Assembly (NCBI RefSeq): GCF_024746835.1
Contig: NZ_CP080531.1
Location: 1,302,001-1,366,000 of the forward strand
From: Mesorhizobium sp. AR02
GTDB lineage: Bacteria; Pseudomonadota; Alphaproteobacteria; Rhizobiales; Rhizobiaceae
DNA length: 64,000 bases
Direction of reading: 5' to 3'
Shown here: positions 48,129 to 59,560 of the stretch, piece by piece
How the letters are laid out: each line of letters starts with the position of its first letter
Position numbering within the stretch: position 1 is the first letter of the stretch
The notes under the pieces: generated by a model
The model's database searches: none
What the model was told of the DNA's origin: nothing
What the model saw: the letters and a program-made list of their open reading frames with translations, nothing else
Program-made: the position numbers and the translations under genes

Positions 48129-49297
48129 GCAAACACCTCCTGCCTGACCGCCCCGAGCTTTTCGAGGCCGCACACGATGGCGGCATCGAGCGCCTTGATC
48201 TGCTGGCGATGGAACGCGCTGCCATCGACGTCCCGGATATCGGCCGCCGCGGTCTCCAGGGCCCTGGCGAAACCGGCTGGATCGTCGGTGACGACGCAAT
48301 TGTCGGGGCGGTGGTCGATGCCGCGCAGCGAGCGGCTGGTGGCGACGGAAGGCAGGCCAAGCTCGAAGGTCTCGATGGTCTTCAGCTGCACGCCGCTGCC
48401 GGCGGTGCTGATCAGCGGGATGACGGCCGCGCCGCACACGAACGCCCTTGCATCCGGGACACGGCCGACAAGCTCGACGCCCGGATGCGTCGAGCTGACG
48501 CCGGAGGGCATGTGGCCGGCGATGCGGATGCGGAAATCGGGCCGCAGATGCGGCACCACCTTGCCCAGGAACCAATCGAGGCCGATGCGGTTCGGCTGCC
48601 AGGTCCAGGTGCCGATCAAAGCAGCATCGTAGTCGATCTGGCGTGGGCCTTTCCGTGTTGGCGCTTTGGCGCCGGTCACCAGCGGCAACACCGCCGAGCG
48701 GTCGCCGGAGGCGGCGCCGAGTGCCGTGCGGTCTTCCTCGGCCAGCGTGAAGACAAAGCGCGCGCGGCGGCAGAGGCGCTCTTCCACGATCTTGAGCAGC
48801 CTTGCCTCGCGGCGGAACAACAGGCGCTGGAAGAGGCCGCCAGCGGCAGCAGCGTTCTCCTCCGCCGAGAGATGCTCGACATTATGGGCGACGAAGATCG
48901 AAGGCCGGTCTTGGAAGAGCCTTTCAAAGGCGCCGGCGAACTGCACGGAATTCAACACGTAACCATCGAACGGACCGGCCTGTTCGAGAGCGGCCTGGAC
49001 ATCGCGGTCGGACACCGCGCGCAGCTTGACCGAGGCGAAGGTGAGGCCCGACAGCATCGCCTTGCCGACCCAGGCGAGCTTTTGCGGCGCGGAGGCACTT
49101 TCGGTGCGGACGTCGATGGAACCCAGCACCACGGTGTTTTCGGGGTCGGCCGCGGCTTTCCCGGGCCAGGTGAAGCCGATCACCGTGACGCGCGCGCCGG
49201 CGCGCCGCAAAGCGGCGATGATCGCAGCATTGGCGATCTCGTAGCCCGAGGCGAGAGCACCGTCGGGCACGATCGATGTGGCGAACAGCAGATGCAT
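48125..49297 (-). CDS. GT4-like (GT-B) glycosyltransferase
   Basis: A 390-residue GT-B enzyme. The N-terminal domain has HLLFATSIVPDGALASGYEIANAAI; the donor-binding half has AALIGTWTWQPNRIGLDWFL, GVELVGRVPDARAFVCGAAVIPLISTAGSGVQLKTIETFELGLPSVATS, containing the usual E-x7-E-like block of the family. It should transfer one sugar during repeat-unit assembly; donor and acceptor are unknown. ATG 49297 follows AGGTGAG; the frame extends to 49360 without support. Coding is coupled to the WecG-family gene by a 4-bp overlap. Confidence 0.85.
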   Translation of the reverse strand: MHLLFATSIVPDGALASGYEIANAAIIAALRRAGARVTVIGFTWPGKAAADPENTVVLGSIDVRTESASAPQKLAWVGKAMLSGLTFASVKLRAVSDRDVQAALEQAGPFDGYVLNSVQFAGAFERLFQDRPSIFVAHNVEHLSAEENAAAAGGLFQRLLFRREARLLKIVEERLCRRARFVFTLAEEDRTALGAASGDRSAVLPLVTGAKAPTRKGPRQIDYDAALIGTWTWQPNRIGLDWFLGKVVPHLRPDFRIRIAGHMPSGVSSTHPGVELVGRVPDARAFVCGAAVIPLISTAGSGVQLKTIETFELGLPSVATSRSLRGIDHRPDNCVVTDDPAGFARALETAAADIRDVDGSAFHRQQIKALDAAIVCGLEKLGAVRQEVFA

Positions 49298-49468
49298 CTC
49301 ACCTATCCTGTGGTGTAGCCGGTAGCAAAGCGCGGTGAACCCTTGATTAAGCGAGCACAATCAACGCCCGAAAGCCCGTGCCTGACGGGCTTCTCCGTGC
49401 AAGGTGATTAACGAAAGCTTATCACCGTGGTGCTACCAGAACGCGACTCACCATGTGGCTGGACACGG

Positions 49469-50467
49469 ATGATCCCTTTGCCATCGGATAGTTCGGTATC
49501 GATCGCTGGACGGTCTCCCCGGCTTGACGTGGAGGCTGTCGAAGCGGTCATCACCTTGCCGACCTTCAAGCGGCCCGAACAGGTGCTGGAAACGCTGGCG
49601 TCGCTGCGCGCGCAGCAGACCGGCAGGCGCTTTGCCGTCATCGTCATGGAAAACGAAGCCGAGGCGCGTGACGGCGCCAAGGCGGTGCTGCCGTTGTTCG
49701 AGCGCGGCGAGATGCCGGGCATGGTCATCATCGCGCATGAGCGCGGCAATTGCAGCGCCTACAATGCCGGCTGGCAGACGGCGATCCTGCACTTCCCGAA
49801 CTTTAGGCATCTGCTGGTCATCGACGATGACGAGATCGCCGATCCGCACTGGCTGGAACGCATGTGCGCGGCTGCCGAAACGCTCGGCGTCGATATTGTC
49901 GGCGGCCCGCAGGTGCCCGTCTTCGCTGATCCCGCCCATGCGAAATGGGCCGAACATCCTGTCTTCGCGCCGCCCTACCGGGAGACGGGACGCGTGCCGG
50001 CGCTCTATTCGTCCGGTAATCTCCTGGTCGGGCGCAACGTGCTGATCGCCATGGGACCGCCCTTCCTCGATCTCAAATTCAATTTCATGGGTGGCGGCGA
50101 TTCCGACTTTCTCAGCCGGTCGGCACAAAGAGGTTTTGTGCTTGGCTGGTGTGCCGAAGGACAAGTGCGGGAAACCGTTCCGGCGCGGCGTGTCGAGGCC
50201 GACTGGATCCGGGCCCGCAGCCTGCGCAACGGCGTGATCTCGACACGGGTCGAAAAGAAGAAGCGCGCGGGCACGCCGCTGGCCGGCGCCAAAGTGTTCG
50301 CGAAGAGCCTGGCGCTGCTTGCCGCCGCGCCGCTTCGCGGCCTGATCCGGCTGGTGCGGACCGGATCGCCGGCAATCGCCATCTACCCCGTCCATGTGGC
50401 GCTCGGCCGCGTGATGGCCGAATTCGGATATGCCAATGAGCAGTATCGCCAGCCCGAGAAAAACTGA
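49469..50467 (+). CDS. GT2-family glycosyltransferase
   Basis: About 332 residues, cytosolic GT-A. AVITLPTFKRPEQVLETLASL near residue 25 and HLLVIDDDEIADPHWLERM (DxD metal motif) near 115 identify GT2. GNCSAYNAGWQ, typical of this family, lies between. The GGGDSDFLSRSAQRGF block supplies the acceptor-side acid. The start could be ATG 49469 or GTG 49427; neither has a strong ribosome site. It is divergent from the GT4 gene and overlaps the next gene by about 32 bp, so the two are probably co-translated. Confidence 0.86.
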   Translation: MIPLPSDSSVSIAGRSPRLDVEAVEAVITLPTFKRPEQVLETLASLRAQQTGRRFAVIVMENEAEARDGAKAVLPLFERGEMPGMVIIAHERGNCSAYNAGWQTAILHFPNFRHLLVIDDDEIADPHWLERMCAAAETLGVDIVGGPQVPVFADPAHAKWAEHPVFAPPYRETGRVPALYSSGNLLVGRNVLIAMGPPFLDLKFNFMGGGDSDFLSRSAQRGFVLGWCAEGQVRETVPARRVEADWIRARSLRNGVISTRVEKKKRAGTPLAGAKVFAKSLALLAAAPLRGLIRLVRTGSPAIAIYPVHVALGRVMAEFGYANEQYRQPEKN

Positions 50468-51764
50468 GCGCGCGCCGCTCAGCGACGCGTTCACGCGCGA
50501 CGGCGTGGCGACCGCCATCGCCGCGCTTCTGTTCACCGTCATCATGGTGTCGTTCCGTCCGTTCCAGCCGGCCGGCGCCGAACTCACCGGCGACGGCGGC
50601 GACATCGTCAACCAGCTTGGCTTCGGCTCGCTCGGCGCCGTTTCGATCTTCTCGCTGATGGCCTTTGCCGATCCACGCATCGTGCGCTCGCTGCTCAGCC
50701 CGTCCTGGGTGCTGATGCTGGGCTTCTTCTTCCTGTCGGTGGTGCTGGCGACCGACCCGCCCTCGGCAATGCGCGCCGCGTCCTTCACCATGATCGGCAT
50801 CCTGACGATGGCGACGATCCTGGCGCTGCCGCGCGATGCCGAGTCCTTTTCGAAAGTCATCATCTTTACCGCGGTCGTGGTCATGGGCCTTTCCTATCTC
50901 GGCCTCATCGTCTTTCCGCACGAGGCGATGCACACCGCCGATTCGCAGGAGCCCGAACATGCCGGCCTGTGGCGCGGCGTGTTTACCCACAAGAACATCG
51001 CCGGCCCGATCATGGCCTGTCTCAGCTTCGCCGGCCTCTACCTCTACCGGCGCGGGCAGCGCTGGTGGGGCGCGGGGATCTTTTGCGCGGCGATGATCTT
51101 CATGCTGCACACCGGCTCCAAGACCACCGCCGGCCTGGTGCCGTTCTCGATCCTGATCGTGGTGCTGCCGAGCCTGATGGGCATGCGCCTCGGCACGCCG
51201 ATCCTGTTTGCGCTGGCGATCATCGCCACCGCGGTCGGCACGCTGGGCATCGTCTTCCTGCCGCCGGTCAAACATCTGGCGGCGATCTATTTCCCCGATA
51301 TGACCTATACCGGGCGCACCACGCTGTGGGAGTTCGCCGGCTCGATGCTGGCGAAGAAGCCGTGGACCGGCTACGGCTATGAAAGCTTCTGGGGCACGCC
51401 GCTGCTGCTCAACCAGGACCAGCCCTTCGACCGGCCCTGGGATATCAGGACCATCGTGCACGGCCATGACGGCTATCTCGATATCGCCGTGCTGATGGGC
51501 ATCCCGGCCCTTTGTGTCGCGGTCTACACTTTCCTCATCGCGCCGCTGCGCGACTACATGCGCATTCCGCTGCGCCGAGAAAACATCTTTCTCGGCGACT
51601 TCTTCATGATGGTGGTGCTGTTCACCGCGCTGAACGCTTTCCTCGAAAGCTTCTTCTTCCATCGCGGCGACCCGGTCTGGCTGTTCTTCGTGCTCGGCGT
51701 GCTTGGCCTCAGACAAGTGTCGCTGCGGCCGATCGCAGTGCGTGGCCCTTCGCACCCCGCCTGA
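50436..51764 (+). CDS. O-antigen ligase / ExoQ-like polysaccharide polymerase
   Basis: A 442-residue membrane protein with about ten helices and a periplasmic loop containing the family motif GRTTLWEFAGSMLAKKPWTGYGYESFWG, followed by HGHDGYLDIAVLMGIPAL with the functionally important His. ExoQ and Wzy polymerases and WaaL ligases share this fold; with Wzx and Wzz genes adjacent, a Wzy polymerase role is likeliest. ATG 50430 is an alternative start. It overlaps the GT2 gene and is followed by proC after 60 bp. Confidence 0.85.
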   Translation: MSSIASPRKTERAPLSDAFTRDGVATAIAALLFTVIMVSFRPFQPAGAELTGDGGDIVNQLGFGSLGAVSIFSLMAFADPRIVRSLLSPSWVLMLGFFFLSVVLATDPPSAMRAASFTMIGILTMATILALPRDAESFSKVIIFTAVVVMGLSYLGLIVFPHEAMHTADSQEPEHAGLWRGVFTHKNIAGPIMACLSFAGLYLYRRGQRWWGAGIFCAAMIFMLHTGSKTTAGLVPFSILIVVLPSLMGMRLGTPILFALAIIATAVGTLGIVFLPPVKHLAAIYFPDMTYTGRTTLWEFAGSMLAKKPWTGYGYESFWGTPLLLNQDQPFDRPWDIRTIVHGHDGYLDIAVLMGIPALCVAVYTFLIAPLRDYMRIPLRRENIFLGDFFMMVVLFTALNAFLESFFFHRGDPVWLFFVLGVLGLRQVSLRPIAVRGPSHPA

Positions 51765-51824
51765 CAGGGCTTTCCCCCTGAAGCGTGAGCGTCTATGTCA
51801 AAGCCATCCTTCGGAGGGCTCTCG

Positions 51825-52640
51825 ATGACGATCAGGCTTGTTCTCGCCGGCTGCGGCAATATGGGTTACGCCATGCTCTCGGGCTGGCTGAAATCCGGCA
51901 AGCTCGCGCCATCGGCGGTTTTCGTGGTCGAGCCCAATACCGATCTGCGCCAGCGCGCCGCCGCACTCGGCTGCACCACGGCTGCTGATGCCAGCGATAT
52001 TCCCGGCGACGCCGTGCCTGATCTCGTCGTCATCGCGGTGAAGCCCCAGGTGATCCGCGACGTGACGGCCGCCTACAAGCGTTTCGGCGACGGCCGCACC
52101 ACCTTTGTCAGCGTCGCCGCCGGAACGCCGGTGGCGACCTTCGAAGACATCCTCGGCAGCCGCGCGCCGATCGTGCGCTGCATGCCCAACACGCCAGCTT
52201 CCATCGGCAAGGGCATGATGGTGGTGTTTTCCAACCCGCTCGTGTCCGATGATACCAAGCGTTTCGTCGCCGACCTGCTGTCGGCCAGCGGCGAAGTGGC
52301 CACGATCGACGACGAAGGCCTGATGGATGCGGTGACCGCCGTGTCGGGATCGGGACCGGCCTATATCTTCCACTTCATCGAAGCGCTGACAGTGGCCGCC
52401 GAGAAGGCAGGCCTGCCGGCGGCGACCGCCAGGCTGCTCGCCATGCAGACCGTCTACGGCGCTGCCTCGCTCGCCGCCGAAAGCCACGAAGACCCGGGCG
52501 TGCTGCGCCAGCAGGTGACCAGCCCCAACGGCACGACGGCAGCCGCGCTTGGCGTGCTGATGGGTGAGGACCGGCTGACCAATCTGCTGACGCAGGCAGT
52601 CGAGGCGGCGCGGCTGCGGTCGATTGAGTTGGGAAAGTAA
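51825..52640 (+). CDS. proC: Pyrroline-5-carboxylate reductase
   Basis: A 271-residue enzyme that reduces pyrroline-5-carboxylate to proline with NAD(P)H (EC 1.5.1.2). The N-terminal cofactor motif is LAGCGNMGYAMLSGWL, followed by VIAVKPQ, RCMPNTPASIGKGM and the C-terminal dimerisation signature DAVTAVSGSGPAYIFHFIEAL, then QVTSPNGTTAAAL. GGAGGG seven bases before ATG 51825 fixes the start; the frame opens ten codons earlier. It ends 4 bp from the convergent SAF-domain gene. Confidence 0.96.
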   Translation: MTIRLVLAGCGNMGYAMLSGWLKSGKLAPSAVFVVEPNTDLRQRAAALGCTTAADASDIPGDAVPDLVVIAVKPQVIRDVTAAYKRFGDGRTTFVSVAAGTPVATFEDILGSRAPIVRCMPNTPASIGKGMMVVFSNPLVSDDTKRFVADLLSASGEVATIDDEGLMDAVTAVSGSGPAYIFHFIEALTVAAEKAGLPAATARLLAMQTVYGAASLAAESHEDPGVLRQQVTSPNGTTAAALGVLMGEDRLTNLLTQAVEAARLRSIELGK

Positions 52641-52644
52641 GACC

Positions 52645-53961
52645 TCAGTTCGCCCCGTACAGCATCTCGTCCTGCAGCCGGCGCAAGGCGAACAGCCTCG
52701 TCGTCTGGTCGGGCGCGGCGTTGTCGGCGGTCAGCAATTCGCCTTTCCTGACCGGCCTCAGCACCTTGCCGCCCTCGAGCAGGCCGACCGGCACGGCGCG
52801 CTGAGCGCGGGCTTCGCCGACGGTCATGGTCCAGGAGCGGTAGCAGGTCTCGCCGATCGCATCGAAGGTCTCACCGGCAGCGAGGTCGCGCTTGGCGACC
52901 GCGCAGACCTCGGCGATCGGCCGTGGCAGCGGCACCATATCGGGCTTGCCGAAAAGCATGATGCGGGCAGCGGTCAGCGGCACTTCCAGCGAGGTCAGAT
53001 GATAGGGCCGGAACAGGCTGTAATAAGGACCGTGGCCGATATGCAAATCGTCCATGCGCTCGATGATGCGCGGATGCGTCGCCTCGACGATGACGAAGAC
53101 GCCGGGCGCCACACCCTTGCCGATGGTGTAATCGACGACGCCCTTCTTGGTGAGCACCCCGCCATCCTCACGCGGGATCAGCACCTTGACGAGGTCGTCG
53201 CGGTCGGCTTTCGGGCCATGCATGCCGGGCACGTCGGGCACCAGGCCGGTGGCGTTGGCGATGGCGCACATCTCGACCATCGTCTTGGAGCCGTCGACGA
53301 ACTCGACCAGCATGCGCGGGTTCATGTTGCGGCGGATCGCTTCCTCGCGATAGTCGTCGGGCACGGCATTGTGGTTGAGCGGGTTGTTCTTGCCCTTGCC
53401 GGCCGAGACGATGGTCAGGCCGAGCGCGGACGCGAATTCGATCAGCTCCATGCAGCTCGACGGCTCGTCGCCGGCGCCAACCGAATAGACGACACCAAGC
53501 CGGTCGGCCTGCTGCTTGAGATAGCAGCCGATGGTGACATCGGCCTCGACATTCATCATCACCAGATGCTTGCCATGCTCCATCGCCATCAGGTCGAAAT
53601 CGGCGGCGACACCGGGTTTTCCCGTGGCGTCGATGACGACGTCGATCAATGGATTGGTGACCAGCATCTCATTCGAGGTGATAGCGATTTTTCCGACCTC
53701 GATTGCCGAGGTGACTTTCGACGCGGTGTCGGCTTCGACCGCCATCGCCTCGTCGCCATAGGCGATGCGGATGGCGTCACGCGCGGTGTGCGGACGTCGG
53801 GTGGAAACGGCGCAAACCGAAATGCCCGGCATCAGCATGCCTTGCGTGACCAGGTCGGTGCCCATTTCGCCCGAACCGATAACACCGATGCGAACCGGGC
53901 GGCCCTCGGCGGCACGCTTGGCAAGATCGCGGGCAAGCCCGGTCAGGGCGACATTGGTCAT
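52645..53961 (-). CDS. SAF-domain NAD(P)-dependent oxidoreductase (homoserine dehydrogenase-like)
   Basis: A 438-residue protein. A Rossmann domain opens with RIGVIGSGEMGTDLVTQG near residue 25 and includes VVIDATGKPGVAADF; the middle has VYSVGAGDEPSSCMELIEFA and SAGKGKNNPLNH; the C-terminal part contains an SAF (antifreeze/sugar-acid-type) domain (VAKRDLAAGETFD to RKGELLTADN). This resembles the homoserine-dehydrogenase-like SAF proteins of alphaproteobacteria found in sugar and polyol catabolism, whose reactions are mostly untested. It is monocistronic here, without a transporter or kinase nearby, so no substrate is proposed. Confidence 0.8.
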   Translation of the reverse strand: MTNVALTGLARDLAKRAAEGRPVRIGVIGSGEMGTDLVTQGMLMPGISVCAVSTRRPHTARDAIRIAYGDEAMAVEADTASKVTSAIEVGKIAITSNEMLVTNPLIDVVIDATGKPGVAADFDLMAMEHGKHLVMMNVEADVTIGCYLKQQADRLGVVYSVGAGDEPSSCMELIEFASALGLTIVSAGKGKNNPLNHNAVPDDYREEAIRRNMNPRMLVEFVDGSKTMVEMCAIANATGLVPDVPGMHGPKADRDDLVKVLIPREDGGVLTKKGVVDYTIGKGVAPGVFVIVEATHPRIIERMDDLHIGHGPYYSLFRPYHLTSLEVPLTAARIMLFGKPDMVPLPRPIAEVCAVAKRDLAAGETFDAIGETCYRSWTMTVGEARAQRAVPVGLLEGGKVLRPVRKGELLTADNAAPDQTTRLFALRRLQDEMLYGAN

Positions 53962-54045
53962 ACGCGAGCGTCCATGGTTCTTGATTTGGAGGCGGCAATA
54001 GCAGGGAACCGCCCTCTCTTGTCAACGAAACCGCCTGATGTGACC

Positions 54046-55440
54046 TCAAACCACCCTGACGTAACTCGTCATGCCCGATTTCTGGTGCTCGATGATGTGG
54101 CAGTGCAGCAGCCAGTCGCCGGGATTGTCGGCGACGAAGCCGAGTTGAACCTTCTCGTTGGGCTGGATGAGGTAGGTGTCGGAAATCAGCGACTGCACCG
54201 GCCGCGTCGACGACGACAGCACCTTGAAGCTCATGCCGTGCAGATGCATCGGATGCGATTGCGGCGTCAGGTTCTCCATGTCGATGACATAGCTCTTGCC
54301 GAGCTTCAATTCGGCCAGCGGTGCGGTCGGATCGGATGTATCGCCTGGCCACGGCACCTTGTTGATGGCCCAGAAACTGTAGCCAAGCGAACCGCAGATG
54401 CCGTCGCTCGGGACGTTTTCCGCCGTGGCGCTGAGCGCCAGCGAAATATGCTGGGCGGCGGTGAGATCCACCTCCGCCACCGGATTCACTTCCAGCGGTG
54501 CAACATCGCGAATATCCCGTTTGAGGGAGCTACCCGTCGCCCGCACGGTCGCCAGGATTTTGGGCTTGGTGCCCCTGACGTCCCGCAGGCTCACCACCGC
54601 GCCCTCCTGGTCTGGCATGCGGATGGCGAGTTCCATGCGCTGGCCCGGTCCAAGCAGCAAGGCATCGGGCGAAAAGCGCTGCGGTACCGGATTACCATCC
54701 AGTGCCATCACGGTCGCCTCGGCACCGTCGACGCGAAAGGCATAGATCCGCGTGACGTCGGTGATCGCGACGCGCAGCCGCACCAGGCCTCCGGCCGGCG
54801 CGTCATATTGCGGCTGGTCGAGCCAGTTGGCGGTGCGGACCGTGCCGTAGGTGCCGGTTCTCGCCGCATCGCGCGGCCGGAACTGGTCGATGAACTGGGC
54901 GTCGTCGCCAAGACGCCAGTCGCGCAGATTGACGACAAATTCGGCGTCGAACTTCGGATCATTCGGATTCTCGACCACGATCACGCCGGTCAGGCCGTGG
55001 CCCATCTGCTCCAGCGTGTTGCAATGCGGGTGATACCAGAAGGTGCCGGCGTCGGGCGGGGTGAAGGCGTAGTCGAAATGGTCGCCGGTGTAGACATAGG
55101 GCTGGACCAGGAAGGGCACGCCATCCATCTTGTTTGGAACGCGAATGCCGTGCCAGTGGATGGTCGTCGGATCATCAATGGCATTGACCAGGCGCGCCGC
55201 GAACGGTTCGCCCTTCTTCATCCTCAGCACCGGCGGCATGCCGGCATTGCCGTAGGTCAACACGTCTTTGGTCGGGCCGATATCCATCAGCTTGGCCTGG
55301 ATTTTCGCCGTCTGCAGCACCACCGGTTCCGGACTGCCGGCGGCCCAACTGCCAAGCCTGCCGATGGCCGAGAGCCCAATCCCACCAACGCCTGCAACCG
55401 CAGTCGTTTTCAAAAACCTGCGGCGTGTGACTACGGTCAT
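54046..55440 (-). CDS. Tat-exported multicopper oxidase
   Basis: A 464-residue laccase-like enzyme. A twin-arginine signal (TRRRFLKTTAVAGVGGIGL) directs folded export. All four copper-ligand motifs are present: HWHG (95-98), WYHPH (135-139), HPMHLHG (about 403) and HCHIIEH near the C-terminus, giving the T1 and trinuclear T2/T3 sites. No Met-rich CueO insertion is visible, so copper-efflux function is less likely than a general phenol or metal oxidase. ATG 55440, six codons into the frame, has GGAG before it and sits directly on the Tat motif. It is transcribed alone, away from metH only by the 138-bp gap. Confidence 0.92.
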   Translation of the reverse strand: MTVVTRRRFLKTTAVAGVGGIGLSAIGRLGSWAAGSPEPVVLQTAKIQAKLMDIGPTKDVLTYGNAGMPPVLRMKKGEPFAARLVNAIDDPTTIHWHGIRVPNKMDGVPFLVQPYVYTGDHFDYAFTPPDAGTFWYHPHCNTLEQMGHGLTGVIVVENPNDPKFDAEFVVNLRDWRLGDDAQFIDQFRPRDAARTGTYGTVRTANWLDQPQYDAPAGGLVRLRVAITDVTRIYAFRVDGAEATVMALDGNPVPQRFSPDALLLGPGQRMELAIRMPDQEGAVVSLRDVRGTKPKILATVRATGSSLKRDIRDVAPLEVNPVAEVDLTAAQHISLALSATAENVPSDGICGSLGYSFWAINKVPWPGDTSDPTAPLAELKLGKSYVIDMENLTPQSHPMHLHGMSFKVLSSSTRPVQSLISDTYLIQPNEKVQLGFVADNPGDWLLHCHIIEHQKSGMTSYVRVV

Positions 55441-55578
55441 GTGGCGCTCCAACTGCAAAGACGGCTGCCCGGTATATATCGCCGCCTTGAACCATGAGCG
55501 AGCAATCCGTGCAAATGCCTACATGGGCACATGGTGTCTTGCCATGGCGACAGGATGAGACGACAGAGCCTCCCGCCC

Positions 55579-59388
<3,810 letters not shown>

Positions 59389-59422
59389 TTTCTATCCCTT
59401 GGGCGACAAGCCTATTCATGTC

Positions 59423-59442
59423 ACATAAGGATATCTTTATGT
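59423..59442. promoter_or_regulatory. Palindromic operator candidate upstream of metH
   Basis: ACATAAGGATATCTTTATGT is a 20-bp palindrome with a single mismatched pair, centred about 44 bp before the metH start. SAH/SAM-responsive regulators such as SahR and SamR bind ATAAAGATATCTTTAT-like sites at methionine-cycle genes. The regulator name is an inference; no regulator gene is adjacent. Confidence 0.55.
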
Positions 59443-59560
59443 CAATATACGCCTCTCGCTGAACGGTGTCACGCGCCATTGCAGATGCCAGAGCAACAAA
59501 CGCCAAAACCTTTGCCGGGGCGTCCTTTGCACGTCTAACTGGACACGCGGCACTCCTGTG

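Noticed and set aside
52624..55497. 957-codon plus-strand frame across the SAF-domain and multicopper oxidase genes
   Set aside because: It is antisense to two genes with conserved catalytic motifs and has no family resemblance of its own.
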